DNA from: Chinchilla lanigera
Lineage: Eukaryota > Chordata > Mammalia > Rodentia > Chinchillidae
Assembly: GCF_000276665.1 (NCBI RefSeq)
Contig: NW_004955477.1
Span: 6,039,442 to 6,103,441 of the forward strand
Reading direction: 5' to 3'
Length of the DNA stretch: 64,000 nt
The notes beneath the pieces are model-generated. The model had not been told where the DNA came from. It saw only the letters and a program-made list of their open reading frames with translations, and ran no database searches. A program made the translations under genes and the position numbers. Shown in pieces: positions 31,785 to 43,165 of the stretch. How positions within the stretch are numbered: the first letter of the stretch is position 1; every line of letters begins with the position of its first letter.

Positions 31785-32735
31785 ACTACAGGAACAGATT
31801 TTAAATATGATATATGCTATTTAAAGGATGTGCAAGTCAGGCTTACAATGGCCACCTGTGGAGTCAGGTGTGGAAGAGTACAAAAGAGCCAGGTACATAT
31901 TGGAGATCCAAAGGATTCAGTCAAAAGTTAAGGGCCTGGAACTCACTGTGAATCCCATGCAAGTCCCATACAAGTATCAGGAAACTGAAGAGTACGTGTT
32001 TCAGGCAGTGCTTACTAGAGAAACAGATTTAATTGAAATATGCAAATATATAATGATTTACAAGATTGGCTTACAATGGCTGCCCACAGGGGCAAAGGTG
32101 GAAGAATGCAAAATGATTTTCTGCACGCTGGAGAGCTGAATGATCCAGTTGAAGGCCTTGATCTCACTGTGATGTCCTGTACAAGTCTGCATCAGTTAGG
32201 TCAATGGGTCCATAACAGATGGCTGAAGAGTCTGGGCTGGAAGGATGACCATGACACCAAAGTGAAGACGAAGATTCCAACTCCTCTGAAGAAACAGAAA
32301 CAGCAGCCTTTCTTTGTCCTTTCCCTTTTATACCATTCTGGCAACAATCCTCACTAGGGTGGGTCTTTCACATCCAGAACTATGTTGAGTCAATTTAGTC
32401 AGGCATATCTTACTCAAGTTGACACAATCAGTTTACTATCAGAGTATGTGTTGGAAGACTGACGAATTTGCAGTGGAGTCTAGAGATGGCATTCTAAAGG
32501 TGATGGCGAATAATGGCACTCCTCTGGTGAAAAGGAAGTGAGACTTCCTCTTTCTTTCCCTGTTTATTCCACTAGGCTTCTAGCCTATTGGCTGGTGCCA
32601 CCCATACCTAGGGTGGGTCTTCATTCTTCAATAAGTTAACCATGCAGACACATCCAGAACTGTACTAAGCCAATCTGCTAGGCATTTCATATTCAAGTTG
32701 AAATGCTTCATATTCAACTATCACACAAGGTTACC
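31785..32735. mobile_element. Three successive copies of an LTR-like repeat
   Basis: Copy A (31785-31995) and copy B (32005-32440) share 'GGCTTACAATGGCYRCC', GTGGAAGARTRCAAAA and 'AAGGCCT ... ACTCACTGTGA' in the same order. Copies B and C (32445-32735) share 'CTAGGGTGGGTCTT', 'CACATCCAGAACT' and a CAAGTTGA terminus. They lie head-to-tail in one orientation. Each looks like a partial copy of one rodent/mammal repeat of probable LTR origin, which I cannot name securely. The open frames at 31828-32357 arise within it. Confidence 0.6.
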
Positions 32736-33145
32736 TAGACCAACATTCCAGAAGAGAAAAGTCTACAATTCAAACTTCTTTAATGGTTTCCACCTTGAGG
32801 CTTGATGTATTTTTTTATGAGTTTATGAATGATCACCATGTTATAAAATAGTTTTGTTTGCACTGGCTCAGTTCATGGCTCCTTAACCAAACTGAAAGGT
32901 GAACATAAAATATGGAAAGAATGGGCTTTTGCAGAGCAAATTGTTTCAGCATAGGTTAATCACAGAAGAGACACTGAAGAACTGGGCATGTAAAAGTTTT
33001 ATTGTAAGAAATCACCTGTGGTGGGAGGTGAAGCAGAATTGGGCACAGTATGGTTATATTGTGAAGCCACACTGACAATATCTATGTCAACCCCAGGGGA
33101 GAACAAAGACATGCTGGGATTGTTCTTGGGTGGAAATGCCCACTT
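32736..33145. other. Unique DNA, no gene seen
   Basis: The left flank of the composite insert. No recognised element. Confidence 0.35.
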
Positions 33146-34341
33146 TATGGCTGCTTCTTTTTTTTTTATTTTAAATAGTAAAAGAAGGATAACATAATAA
33201 TAGGCAGGGCTTACCAAATTACAGACAAAGTGGTAGGAAATTATCAATGGTTATTGTTTTACATATTGTTATCTACAAGATAGTTTCTCAGGAAAACAAA
33301 TAGACAAATAACAGTGAGTTACAGACAAAAGAGGTAGGAGATTATCAATGATTGTTGTACTATACTTATGTATCTTCAAAGTGGCTTCTAAAGAAAATAA
33401 ATAGAACTATACATGAGTGACCTATTGAATAATCATTAACTCTTCTCAATGGTTGTTGTAGGAAACACATACTAATAAACATGCATCCATTTATGAAATA
33501 GGATAGGAACAATACAAACATTACAGAGTTATGGATAGATTAGTAGGAAAATATCAATGACTGATGTAATACATGGTGGTATCTTCGAAGTGGTTTTTCA
33601 GGAAGACAGATATGCAAGAAGGATCTAAGAAGTAGTTACAGCCTAAGGGTTGTCAAAAATCAAGTGAGCCGTCTGGGGCAAAAGCCATTTTTTGTAGCGT
33701 TTTCTCTCCAGCCTCCCATCGCATTGGGACCCCACAACCAGTTAGTGTCCTCTCCCCAACTGTCAGCACAGGCAGCAGGAATCCTGCTGCAGACTTCTCC
33801 GGAGCTCCACCACAGCCTGTACTGTCAGGGAAAGAATGGCTTCCAGGGAGTCTCCGCAGATACTGTGCAAGGTCCTCCTGGTTTACAGCTTCCGAGCGGC
33901 TCTCATAACCCCAGTCCACAGGACCTCCGACTCCTTGGGCTTAGTCTGCATTCTCATGTTCTCTGAGTCCTTGTTCAGCATCTGTTCCTCCCCTGACTCT
34001 GGACCTTTCTGGTTCTCAATGGCAGGAACAAGAGTGGCCCGTTGTATGGCATGTATTCCCAGGGGTTTTTCCATGTTTGAATGATTCACACACGTCTGTG
34101 GGTGGGCATCTGCAGCCGGTGCATGGTGGGTCAATTGTGTCATTGTTTCTCTGTGTCATGATAGTTCTCAATTGAGCGGCAGCGGCCGGCCTGAGGGCTG
34201 GAGTGCAACAGCGCTCACAGCCACGTGGCTCCCCATGCGCCAGAGGCCCTCCCTCTGGGGGCCTATGAGTCAGGGAGCGAGCTGCCGGTCGGAAGACCGG
34301 CTCTCCCCGCCCATGGCTCCCCGTGACTATGGCTGCTTCTT
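33146..34341 (-). mobile_element. Composite retroinsert: GC-rich 5' module plus L1-type 3' tail
   Basis: A perfect 14-bp duplication TATGGCTGCTTCTT (33146-33159 and 34328-34341) bounds a 1,168-bp insert. Read on the minus strand, it starts with a CpG-bearing segment (34327 down to ~34160) containing GAGCCGGTCTTCCGACCGGC, an inverted repeat. A ~500-bp unknown middle follows (34160 to ~33660). The last ~480 bp (33640-33160) are L1 3' UTR-like subrepeats and a poly(A) tail. L1-type target priming is indicated by the tail and the duplication. The middle has minus-strand frames 33883-34143 (86 aa) and 33653-33919 (88 aa) with no recognised domain. It could be a nonautonomous retroelement, an internally deleted L1 of another subfamily, or a retrocopy of a chimeric transcript. 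Confidence 0.7.
33210..33620 (-). repeat. L1-type ~100-bp subrepeats in the composite insert
   Basis: Units around 33216-33310, 33318-33410 and 33520-33615, plus a weaker one near 33440-33475. Each has a GGTAGGARATTATCAATG-like core, then TTGTT..TACATATTGTTATC and CAAAGTGG.TTCTCAGGAAA-like text. The units match the younger L1 3' UTR at 20.56-21.03 kb. Confidence 0.7.
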
Positions 34342-35739
34342 ACTCTGTCATTCTCTGGAGAATACACATAGAATATCTACAGAAGAATGTGATGGCAGTG
34401 ACTACTTCTTTGGCCAGTAACGATCTACTCAGCCCCAGGAGAACTTGACATTGGCCCAAAAGCTGAGGTGAATGGGCAGGAGTTAACAGCTGGACTGTCA
34501 GCTGACTGTCTTCCTCTAGTAGAGCAGGGAGTCTTTTCTGAAAGGTGAGCTGAGAGGAACGAGTCCATATCTGCCATAGGACCAAATCCTTCAGTTGCAT
34601 CTGGTAAATTCTAATATAAAGAATCAGAGGCAATGAGGGTATGTTAATCTGTTAACAGGTTTGTTTTCTATTGGAGCCAAGTGTTTGGCTTTTTGGCTTG
34701 ACACCCATTGTTCATCAGATTGGGTGATAGGTACTAGAGCCTAGGGCACAGGTACTCTTGCCCACGACATCATTGCATAATGGTGTGAAGTCATGGGTGG
34801 ATCTTCATAGCTGTTTGGTACTGCGATGCTAGAAATTGTCAATACTTCAAAATTTTCCTTAGCATAGCATCCATTTCTCTTTCCTTCTTACAGTGTAGTT
34901 CTCTGTGGGGATTAAAGGTGGGGCAAGCACCAGGGAGAGTTTGCAGATGGGCCTCAGAGGACTACTGGGCCTGCCCATAGCTGGACATTTGAACATCCTC
35001 TGTCACCATAGGAGTAACATGAAGTTCTGCCATCTCATGGAGATCTTGTGTGACTTCACTAGGATGCTTCACCTTTGGACTTAGGTTTGTTCTATTTCCT
35101 TCTGGAGCTCACAGTCTGGAGAACTATATTGCAGCTCTGTACTTTGGGGATGGATATTCTGTTTATCTTCTAAGTCCTTTTTTCCATCTGTTTTGCTACC
35201 TTATTCTTGCTTTGTTCTCCATGACTTATATTTGTGGTTGTGTAGTATCCTGAACTTCACATTTTATGGGTTGTATACTCAGTTTTATGGACTTATATCT
35301 GCTTATGGACAATTGTAAGAAGAGAGAAACTTTTGCTCTGTAAATGGGAGCTGACTTGAATTTTAAATACAAAAAGAAAGAGTATCCCAAGTATAGGAGG
35401 TGCTGTGGGATTGGAAGGTATTTATCTCATTTCTTTGAATACCAAGAGTAAGTGGCTCCATGTGCACATCCAAGAATCTGTAGAGATGTGAAATATACAC
35501 CTCAGCTTACAAGACACCTTTAAAAGCAGTTAAGCTTACTGGGAGCATCAATAGATGACTACCATCTATAATACTGTTCATCAATGCAGTAATATTTGAG
35601 AGGCCCTGCTCTGGGCTGAGACATGGTGCTAGGCTGTGGGATACCAACATAGCAGTCCAGGGAAAGAGATGGACATGAAGATGATTGAGCATAGTGTCTG
35701 GGATGGTGCTGTGGAGGGTCTCCTGGAGGGCTGGAGGAA
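34342..35739. other. Unique DNA, no gene seen
   Basis: No coding signal. A stretch near 35590-35660 (GGGCTGAGACATGGTGCTAG) faintly resembles an ancient mammalian repeat. Confidence 0.35.
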
Positions 35740-36110
35740 TCGCTTCTGCTTACTTAATTCAGCAAAGAGCTGTCTGTGGAGACCTTAATCTGATTCCACT
35801 TGGGAGGGCAATTTTTGGGATGTGATCCCCTGGTATCTAGGGAATTAGGTCCGACTTTTAACTCATCTCACCTAAGTCACAGTGGTTTTATGGGAATTAA
35901 TTAAGTAAAGCACTCTTTGGGGTAGAGCTAATCCAAAAACTTCTTCTTTGCTTTCTCTTAAATAATTCAAAGAAGGAATTAGGGTAGACTATTTTTTCAG
36001 ACTTTAAAAGGCCAAAGTCCAGATCAAATAATTTGCTGCTTGAAAAAATTAATAAAACAAATTTTAATATCCAGATTTGCAGTGTATTTTACTGTATCAA
36101 CTTCCCACTG
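35740..36110. promoter_or_regulatory. Putative conserved noncoding element
   Basis: AT-rich but repeat-free, with several homeodomain-type cores: TTACTTAATTCAG near 35750, GGGAATTAATTAAGTAAAGC near 35892, and CTTAAATAATTC near 35957. There are no open frames of note. A regulatory role is inference only. Confidence 0.25.
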
Positions 36111-36929
36111 AGATTGACTGGTAAATGATAAATAGGGTGGTTAAGCACATTTCCCAACTTGCGTGCTTCAGAAAGCAGTTTACAAGGCAATTAACTGCCC
36201 AACCACCAATTTCAGCCCCGGTGTCCACACTCCCTGAGAAGGCTGCTGCCCTGTAGAGTCTGCTGGGTCTGAGACTTGAACCTGAATAAATAGAGGTCTT
36301 CTTTGTCTCCTTCTGTGCCATGAAGCTTACAAGCATGTCCTGAGCACCTCTTATATGCCAGACACTGTCTATGCACTGGGTTGGTGGTGAATGATAGCCA
36401 CATCCAGTCATTTGGTAATCCAGCTCTTAATGGAGTACTTGGACCAGTGAGCAAGCAGGGCCAGCACAAGGCCGTGGACTAGGACATGAAGATGTGGAGA
36501 GATAGTGATAAGGGCATGTAGGGTTATACGGACATTATGGACTTAGAAACCCCATTAAGTGGGCTGGTCCTCAATATGGAATCATGGAAGATATCTTTAT
36601 GGCAGTGACAGATTAGATTTGTGTTTAGCAAGAGAATCTAGAGTGGATGGGAAGAAGATGGCTGCAGACCAGGAGAGCAGAGGAAAATTTGTGTAGTGGC
36701 TCAGGAAAGACATGGTGGAGAGCCAAAGCTGACGTGGGACACTGAGAATGGAGAGAGTGAGATAAGTAAAGTGATTTGCTAGGGTGCAGAGAGGAAGGTA
36801 CAATCAATATGGACACCCAGGATTGGCCCATGCACTGGGATGGAAGGTGTCAGAGAGGGATGTTGGGTGCAGTATGGTCCTACCAAATTAAAGGAACCTG
36901 GGAGACTCTCCAGGGCAGCTGCCAGAGAG
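36111..36929. other. Unique DNA, possible ancient repeat
   Basis: The stretch 36330-36400 (CACCTCTTATATGCCAGACA) resembles a widespread ancient mammalian repeat motif. No exon recognised. Confidence 0.35.
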
Positions 36930-37312
36930 GTGGATGGTATTGTGCTTAAATCTTAACCTCTGGTATCTGTGACTGTGACTTTCTTTGAGAAATAAGGTCT
37001 TTGTAGATGAAATAAAATCAAGAAGAGGTCATGCTGGACTAAAGTGGGTCCTAATTCAGTGATGGGTGGGCCCTAATCCAGTGCCTGGTACCTTTATAAG
37101 AGAAAGGAGAGGGATATTTGGAACAGAGGCAGATTGTGATGCAGGTAGACACCAAGGGATACTGAAGAGTTTCAGAGGGAATCAAGACCGAGGAGAGAAG
37201 GAACCAACCTTACCAAGGCCTTGATCTCTGACTTCTTGTTTCAAGAACTGTGAGACAGTAAATTTGCTGGCTTGAGTGACCCGTTCATGGTACTTTGCTT
37301 TAGTAACCTCAG
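36930..37312 (+). mobile_element. Ancient MaLR/MLT-like solo LTR or related repeat
   Basis: Ordered motifs: GAGAAATAAGGTCTTTGTAG, AGAGGTCATGCTGGACTAAA, GTGGGCCCTAATCCAGTG, CTTTATAAGAGAAAGGAGAG, GATCTCTGACTTCTTG, AGAACTGTGAGACAGTAAAT and TGGTACTTTGCTTTAGTAAC. This layout is that of old mammalian MaLR-type LTRs. The subfamily is uncertain. Confidence 0.65.
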
Positions 37313-37572
37313 GGCAGGTGAATGCATGGGATCTAGGGGAGAAAAACCTGACTGAACTAGAAATACAGGCCAGAGATTTATTAGCAGAACATTAGTGAGA
37401 CCCTGGAGACCACCCTGGGAACAGGAAGACTAGACACAAGAGACAATGAGGGTTGCACCAGGTAGAGAAAGTCAAAATTTTGAGTTGCTGGGTCACTTGG
37501 GAGGAGCAAGCTCCCTTCCTTAACTTCTGGTAAATGCTGGGATTAAACAAAAGCAAGAGGCACTGATCTACA
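37313..37572. other. Unique DNA
   Basis: Nothing recognised. Confidence 0.35.
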
Positions 37573-37725
37573 ACAGTGCTTCTTAGAACTTAATGTGGGT
37601 GCAAGTCACCTGGGGCTCCTACTGGGAGATAGACTGGGGTTCAGCAGCTCTGCAGTGATGCAAGACTCCACGTTTTTCACAGCTCCCAGCTGGTGCCTGG
37701 ACCATATTTTGAGAAGCTAGGGTTA
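37573..37725 (+). mobile_element. MER5A-like hAT MITE
   Basis: ACAGTGCTTCTTAGAACTTA, then GTCACCTGGGGCTCCTACTG, and ending TTTTGAGAAGCTAGGG. This follows MER5A, a short nonautonomous hAT (Charlie-type) transposon, from its CAGTG terminus to the TTTGAGAA-containing end. Confidence 0.75.
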
Positions 37726-38819
37726 GAGAAAACCACTAGGAAGATCCTGTTTAGAAGCCAAGGGAGAAGACACAACAAGAAGGTGGCCATGTTGCTGGAA
37801 CCCAGTGCCACAGAGATGTCAAGAAAATGAGGAGACAGTGTCCACTGAACTGTGGTTTGGTGAAGAGGAAGAGTGGGGATCGGAGCAGAAGCACTAGGAA
37901 CTAAGGCATTTTGAGAGACTCAGGATGAAAAGCAAAGGCAGAAAAGAAGCTGAGGATAATGATTCCCAGGATACCTGGGAAAAAAACAAGAACTGGGTGA
38001 CTGCCCTTGGGCATGTGGAGAATAAGTATCAAGTGCTTCGGGAACAGAGAAGAGAGTGAAAAGCTGAACTGTTTATGAGCTGGGGGAAATGATAGATTTC
38101 CTCTGTTCTGAAACAAACAGGTGGGTCTGAGGGAAAAGACTTGGGAGAGGCAAAAGTCCCAAGCGAAGGTGGGACTGATGGTTGTGGAGATTCTCATTCT
38201 GCTCTTTTTCTCACTTTCAATTCCTTTGCTTCTAAAACAGTAGGTGGCTGAGGCATGGAGAAGTCAGGGACCCAGGCTAATTCTGACACTGGGAAATGGT
38301 GCAGGAGGATAATTCCATTCCCACCACTCCCCTGCCTTCTCCCACACTAACACCTAAATCACAGGCCCTGGTTTTGCTTTAATTGTAGACATTGTAGCCT
38401 GGAGATTACAGGGAAGAGTATACTTCATAAGGGTTGGGTCTTGCTTCATCTCAGAGGATACAAACGTGGATCTAGTGAAGCACTCAGTAATGCCAAGGGG
38501 AGGGTGAATTTGAATACAGCTAGGTTGCTGGTGCGGTGCAGAGAAGGCATAGTTCATGCCTGTGGGTGTGAAGATGTTTTGTGTTGAGCACAGTAAGTTT
38601 GGCTACCTCCCAAATACCTAATTCAGGCCCAGAGCCTGTGCATATTTCAATCTTTTACGACTGGATAGAATAATCAAATTGATCTAAGAAAGCTTGAAGG
38701 CAATCAGTGTCTAGTGGGTTTTGCTCACCACAAGCTATGAAAATCAGATGTGAAGAATCCATCTCCCAGTATCTCAATGACTTCCTTCTGCTGCCAAGAC
38801 TGCATCCACCTGGTGGAAG
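37726..38819. other. Unique DNA, no gene seen
   Basis: Mixed composition, no recognised exon or repeat. Confidence 0.35.
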
Positions 38820-39240
38820 AAAAGGTATTTGGATAGTACATGTGCCATTAAGCCTTCCAATGACCGTGCTGGGCTGAAATCTGCTCAGTGCCATGGGTGG
38901 AGAGGCCACGGTGCTGGGATGGTGGGCGCTCTCCAGTTGGAACTCTGTCGAATAATAACTCCTCGACAGAAATGGCCTGGCTCCCAAACACATGGTTTAT
39001 GGCCGAAATGGAAAAGCTCCCAAGCACTATCAATGACACTCTCACTGCTTATAAAGACATGTGGGTTCTTTTCCAGAAAAAATAAGACTGCTGCCATTTC
39101 TCCCCCTCAAGCCATAAATGATTCAAATGTCAGGCTTGCCTATGCCTTATGCTATGAGGACGTATTAACTTATCAAGGAAGCAGACACATTATAGGCTGC
39201 TTGCCGCCCCTACAACTCCATATTTATGTTTGAAATCTCA
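38820..39240. promoter_or_regulatory. Putative conserved noncoding element
   Basis: A repeat-free block with unusual motif density: CTGTCGAATAATAACTCC near 38945, CACATGGTTTATGG near 38989, GCTTATAAAGACATG near 39048, CATAAATGATTCAAATG near 39113 and CATATTTATGTTTG near 39219. Several short open frames cross it on both strands, so no single coding frame is favoured. Inference only. Confidence 0.3.
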
Positions 39241-41756
39241 GGATATGTTACCTACGCTTGCTTGCCACCTTCCCTTCCTCCACAGGAGATTTACAATGCA
39301 GCCAGCCAGCAGAAGAGGGACAAAGAAGTAAATATAGTAATATGACAGATTTATTTTGATTTGTTTTATGTGCTTGTGAACTTGCATGCTTTATGTGCTT
39401 CTCCATATCTGGGGTCTACCATTCTCCTCCTGACTCTCACCCTTTGCTGAGTAGCTGGTCCAGTAAGTTCTTGCAGGGAGGGAGGGTCGGGCAAGGAGGG
39501 AGAAAACCGGGCCTTCTCACAGCCATCTGGTTAATCATACCACTTTTAGATTTTTTCCTGCTATTTGGTAATTTTCTTTTACCTGGCTCCTGGAAACATT
39601 TTTATAGGAAGAAAGCTATTTATCCTATTTTAAAATCTGCACTCATTGTCTTCTTTAAGATGGCAGGAATAATTGCTCTTTGTCTTGATTGGTGTCGTTT
39701 CCACAAGCCATTCTAACTTTCTGGCAGAGGCTGTGCATGGGTCTGCCCTCTTTCTTACCAAGGGCTAAACTGGAGGTGGCCCTTGGGGGACATTTCCTGG
39801 CAACAAAGCCACAGGGTTGGCGGCATCTGACAGCACACTTGGGTAGGCTGGGCAGGGGCAAGGGTGCCCAGGGTCTGATGGAGAGAGAACCCTTTGATGT
39901 AGAAAGATTGATCTCTGCAGAGCCAAGGGGGCACTTAACTCTGCTGAAATTCTCTGCCAGAATGGAAACTGGGGGAAACGAGAAGTGCTCATGTGGAGAA
40001 TTGCTTCAGTGACACCAGGCGGCCTGCCCCATGGCCTGAAAGGCAGCACTTAAGGAAGATTACAGAGAAGAAGATAAGTGGGTACAGGCTCCTCAGAGGT
40101 GACGGATGTCAAACCACATCATTTGTGACTCACTTTAAATGCTCCAGACAAACTAGCTGACAAGATCCTCACGTTCTGCGTCAACGTAGCAAAAATCACT
40201 TAGTGTCCCAATCCCAGGAGAGCGCCAGTATTTCTGTTACCTTAAGCAAAATAAGCTTACAGCAAAAACAGAACAGAACAAAACAAAACAAAACAAAACA
40301 AAACAAAAGAAAAGAAAAGAAAAGGTCTTTCCCAGAGTGTCTGTGAAAGTGACTACAAATGGCTGATGGAAATCTTGGTGTTGTCCTCAGAATAAGTGTT
40401 GGATGCTGCTTTTAGGGAGGAAAGAATTCTTTGGAGGCCCTCCTTGGAGAGCATCCAGGTTGAACTCTGAAGCCTTGGGTCCATTGTCATTGGGTGCTGT
40501 GGGTGAGTTCTGGCCTTGGTGGCCTGTGCTTGTTGGGGCTGTGCTGGAGTTGGCCAGGTCCTGGATCATGATGGTAGAGGCTGAACAACATGGAGAGAAG
40601 CAAATGACCCAGGTGGGATCAAAGGGATCAGTAGCTTGTCACTTGTCCCCAGCACTGTAAATACTCATTTTAAGCTTCACAAAATTGCAAAAGATGTTGG
40701 CTATGTTAAAAATATACAAGGGTGGACGAGTTGTTCTTGAGGGTGTCATTACTGTGCTGGTGATGTGAAATGATACGAAGTGTTAAAGGGACTTAAATGT
40801 TCTAATAAATGGAGGGCCATGGGTGGTGCAGCCAGGAGTGGGCCAGCAGATGCATAAAGAACAGGGGCAGAGTCAAACTTGACAGGTGAAAGAATCTGAG
40901 TGCTGCTCTTTGCAGTGACTTCAGTGTCCTCACTGATGCAGAACTTCATTATGATCAGTATTCCCTCAGCTTGAACATTTGATATTTTCAATTCATTCAG
41001 TGAAGAGAAGTAAAAAACAATAGATTTCTACAAATGAGTGCTCAGAAGATTGTGGTGGTCCTTTGCCATGGCTGTTCCTTTGCTTTCTTTGGGATCATGA
41101 ATGAGTGTTTGGGATGTTTCATTTGCTCCAACCGTTTCCCAGGTTCCCATGGATCGGTGGTGACAGGAAATCCCAGGTAAGCGTGGCAGAAAGGAAATGA
41201 AAAGACTTAATTTTGAAAACCTCTTGAACACCTCAAGCCTTATCTTTAAAATCTTTCAGAGACTGAGTACTTGGAAATGTGCCCACCTCCAGCTCCAAAC
41301 TGTATTAAAAATGAAAATTAAGTATTCTGCTTATGATAGGGGAACACCTGTTTGGAAAGTCCTGCTGGAGGAGCAAGACTGAGGTAGAACTACCTTTGCT
41401 TTAGGCTGTGGCAACCTTGGTGTCCTGGAATTTGAGGTGTGGGGTCTGTGTTCTGTCCGCTCACAGAGCTCGAGAGAGGACCACATGGCAAAGGCATGCT
41501 CTCTGGGCTCCTTCAGCAGTGAGGGATGATAGGTGGGGGTTGTGGGATGAGCTCTCTCACTCTCCACTCACAGTCAAGGGCCCAAGTCCTGGGCAGGGGG
41601 CATTGGGAAGTCTGGCATCAGCTGTCCCTGCTCTCCAAGCCAGCCACTCTGCTACTTTCAGAAGCTTGCACTATAGAAGTTGTTTGAAAATAAAGAATCA
41701 TTATCATCTACCTTTCCAGAAGGGTCTTCAAAGTTTTAATGCTTTTGATGAGCTTA
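39241..41756. other. Unique, moderately GC-rich DNA, no gene seen
   Basis: Open frames on both strands overlap at 39393-40049 and 40387-40660 without family resemblance. One microsatellite lies at 40264-40325 (separate entry). 39580-39720 and 40120-40240 are repeat-free and could hold regulatory DNA. Confidence 0.35.
40264..40325. repeat. (AAAAC)n(AAAAG)n microsatellite
   Basis: About six ACAAA units grade into AAAAG units. Confidence 0.95.
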
Positions 41757-41866
41757 GTGAAAACTGAGTGAAAAGAAAACTGAGTGAAAGAAATGTAATG
41801 GAACATTTCTTCCAAAACTGAGTGAAACTGAGTGAAAACTGAGAGAAAGAAAATGTAATGGAACAT
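41757..41866. repeat. Two-level minisatellite, ACTGAGTGAAA unit
   Basis: An 11-bp unit ACTGAGTGAAA recurs at about 41763, 41779, 41817, 41827 and (variant ACTGAGAGAAA) 41837. It is organised into two larger units that each end GAAATGTAATGGAACAT or GAAAATGTAATGGAACAT. Confidence 0.85.
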
Positions 41867-43165
41867 CAGGAGTGAAGTTTCTAGCTTAGAAAATAACAAC
41901 ATGAAATAAGCAGAATTTATTTCTAGTGCTGAGGACCTTTATTCCATGCAAAGTCTTTTCTGGGTGTCTTCCAAGTGGATTTGATGTAAGGTTCTGTCTT
42001 CTTTCTTTTATTAGGTTGGGGGAATGGTGCAGGCAGATCGAGTGGAGTGGGAGATGAAGATGGGAATGAAGTTTGTAAGAGGATCTGGTACATATGAACA
42101 CTGTGTTCATTCTGTTTGCAGATTACTTGTTCACAAGCTTATTTTTATGTGTTCTTACTTTTCAAGAAAAAATTCCATTGCTTTTCTATTATGCAGTGGT
42201 TTTTCTTTTGTCTCTTACTTTATTAGTTATGCCAATGCTTTACATAGAGGCTTAAAGTAATAACTGTAATTGCAGTCTTTGACTGGAAATCTGAGAATAA
42301 GTACCATTTGGGACCCTTTGGTGATATGAGTCAAAACTTAAACCCTTATGCTCAGGTGTAGTGGAGGTGCCAAATGGAGTGGATTGGTCTAGATGAAGAA
42401 TAAATGCAGGTGGGGTGCCTGGGCACATATATTCAGACTGGTTCTAGTTCAAAACAAGGCCCATCTTGCATAGGCAGGGGCACCCAGGTGACCTAGGTGG
42501 GCATCAGATCCACATTGCCTGGCTGTGCTAGCCTTTGGAGGTGTGGGGTGAGGTACAGATACCAAACTTAGCACTCACTTGTCTGTGACCTTGCCAGGCA
42601 CTGGCCTAGGAACTTTGCATGATGGAACCTTTTGCTCTGGCTGGCATTTATTCTCCATGCTGCTTCTTAGCATCTGCAAAAACAGCCACCACAATATTTC
42701 CTCTATTTTCCATGAGTTTCGTTCAACATTACCCATAAAACATTCCCCCTTCTGAGAAAAATACTTTTCCTGGGCTCTGCATGGTCCCAAGACTGTAGAC
42801 AAATGGGCTGCTGACTGTGTAAGACACTGTGGGGAGGTGACACCATGTGACTTGCCAGGCCAGCTTGGACCATGCAAGAGACTCACTACAGGCAAGAGCA
42901 ATAGAACCACTGCTTCCAGGAGCCTAAGAGACACCAAATATAGTGTGGCGACAGAGAATAATGGCAGAGAGGTTAGGAGGGATACCTAGAGAGGTTTTGT
43001 TTTCATGGTTTCTGTTTCCAAGAGAAGTCTAGTTTGTATGATTCGCTGTATAGAAATGGATGGATTCTGGCATACTGAGGGCTCCCCTGTGTTATTTTGC
43101 ATTCCATAGTCAGGACCAGAGCATCTTCCACAAGAAAGATTGTGAAAACAGTACAGAAATTCCCC
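41867..43165. other. Unique DNA, no gene seen
   Basis: No recognised exon. The 120-aa minus frame 42575-42937 has no identifiable domain. Confidence 0.35.

Noticed and set aside
41757..41866. CRISPR-like short repeats
   Set aside because: Repeats are adjacent with no spacers of uniform length, and the genome is mammalian; it is a minisatellite.
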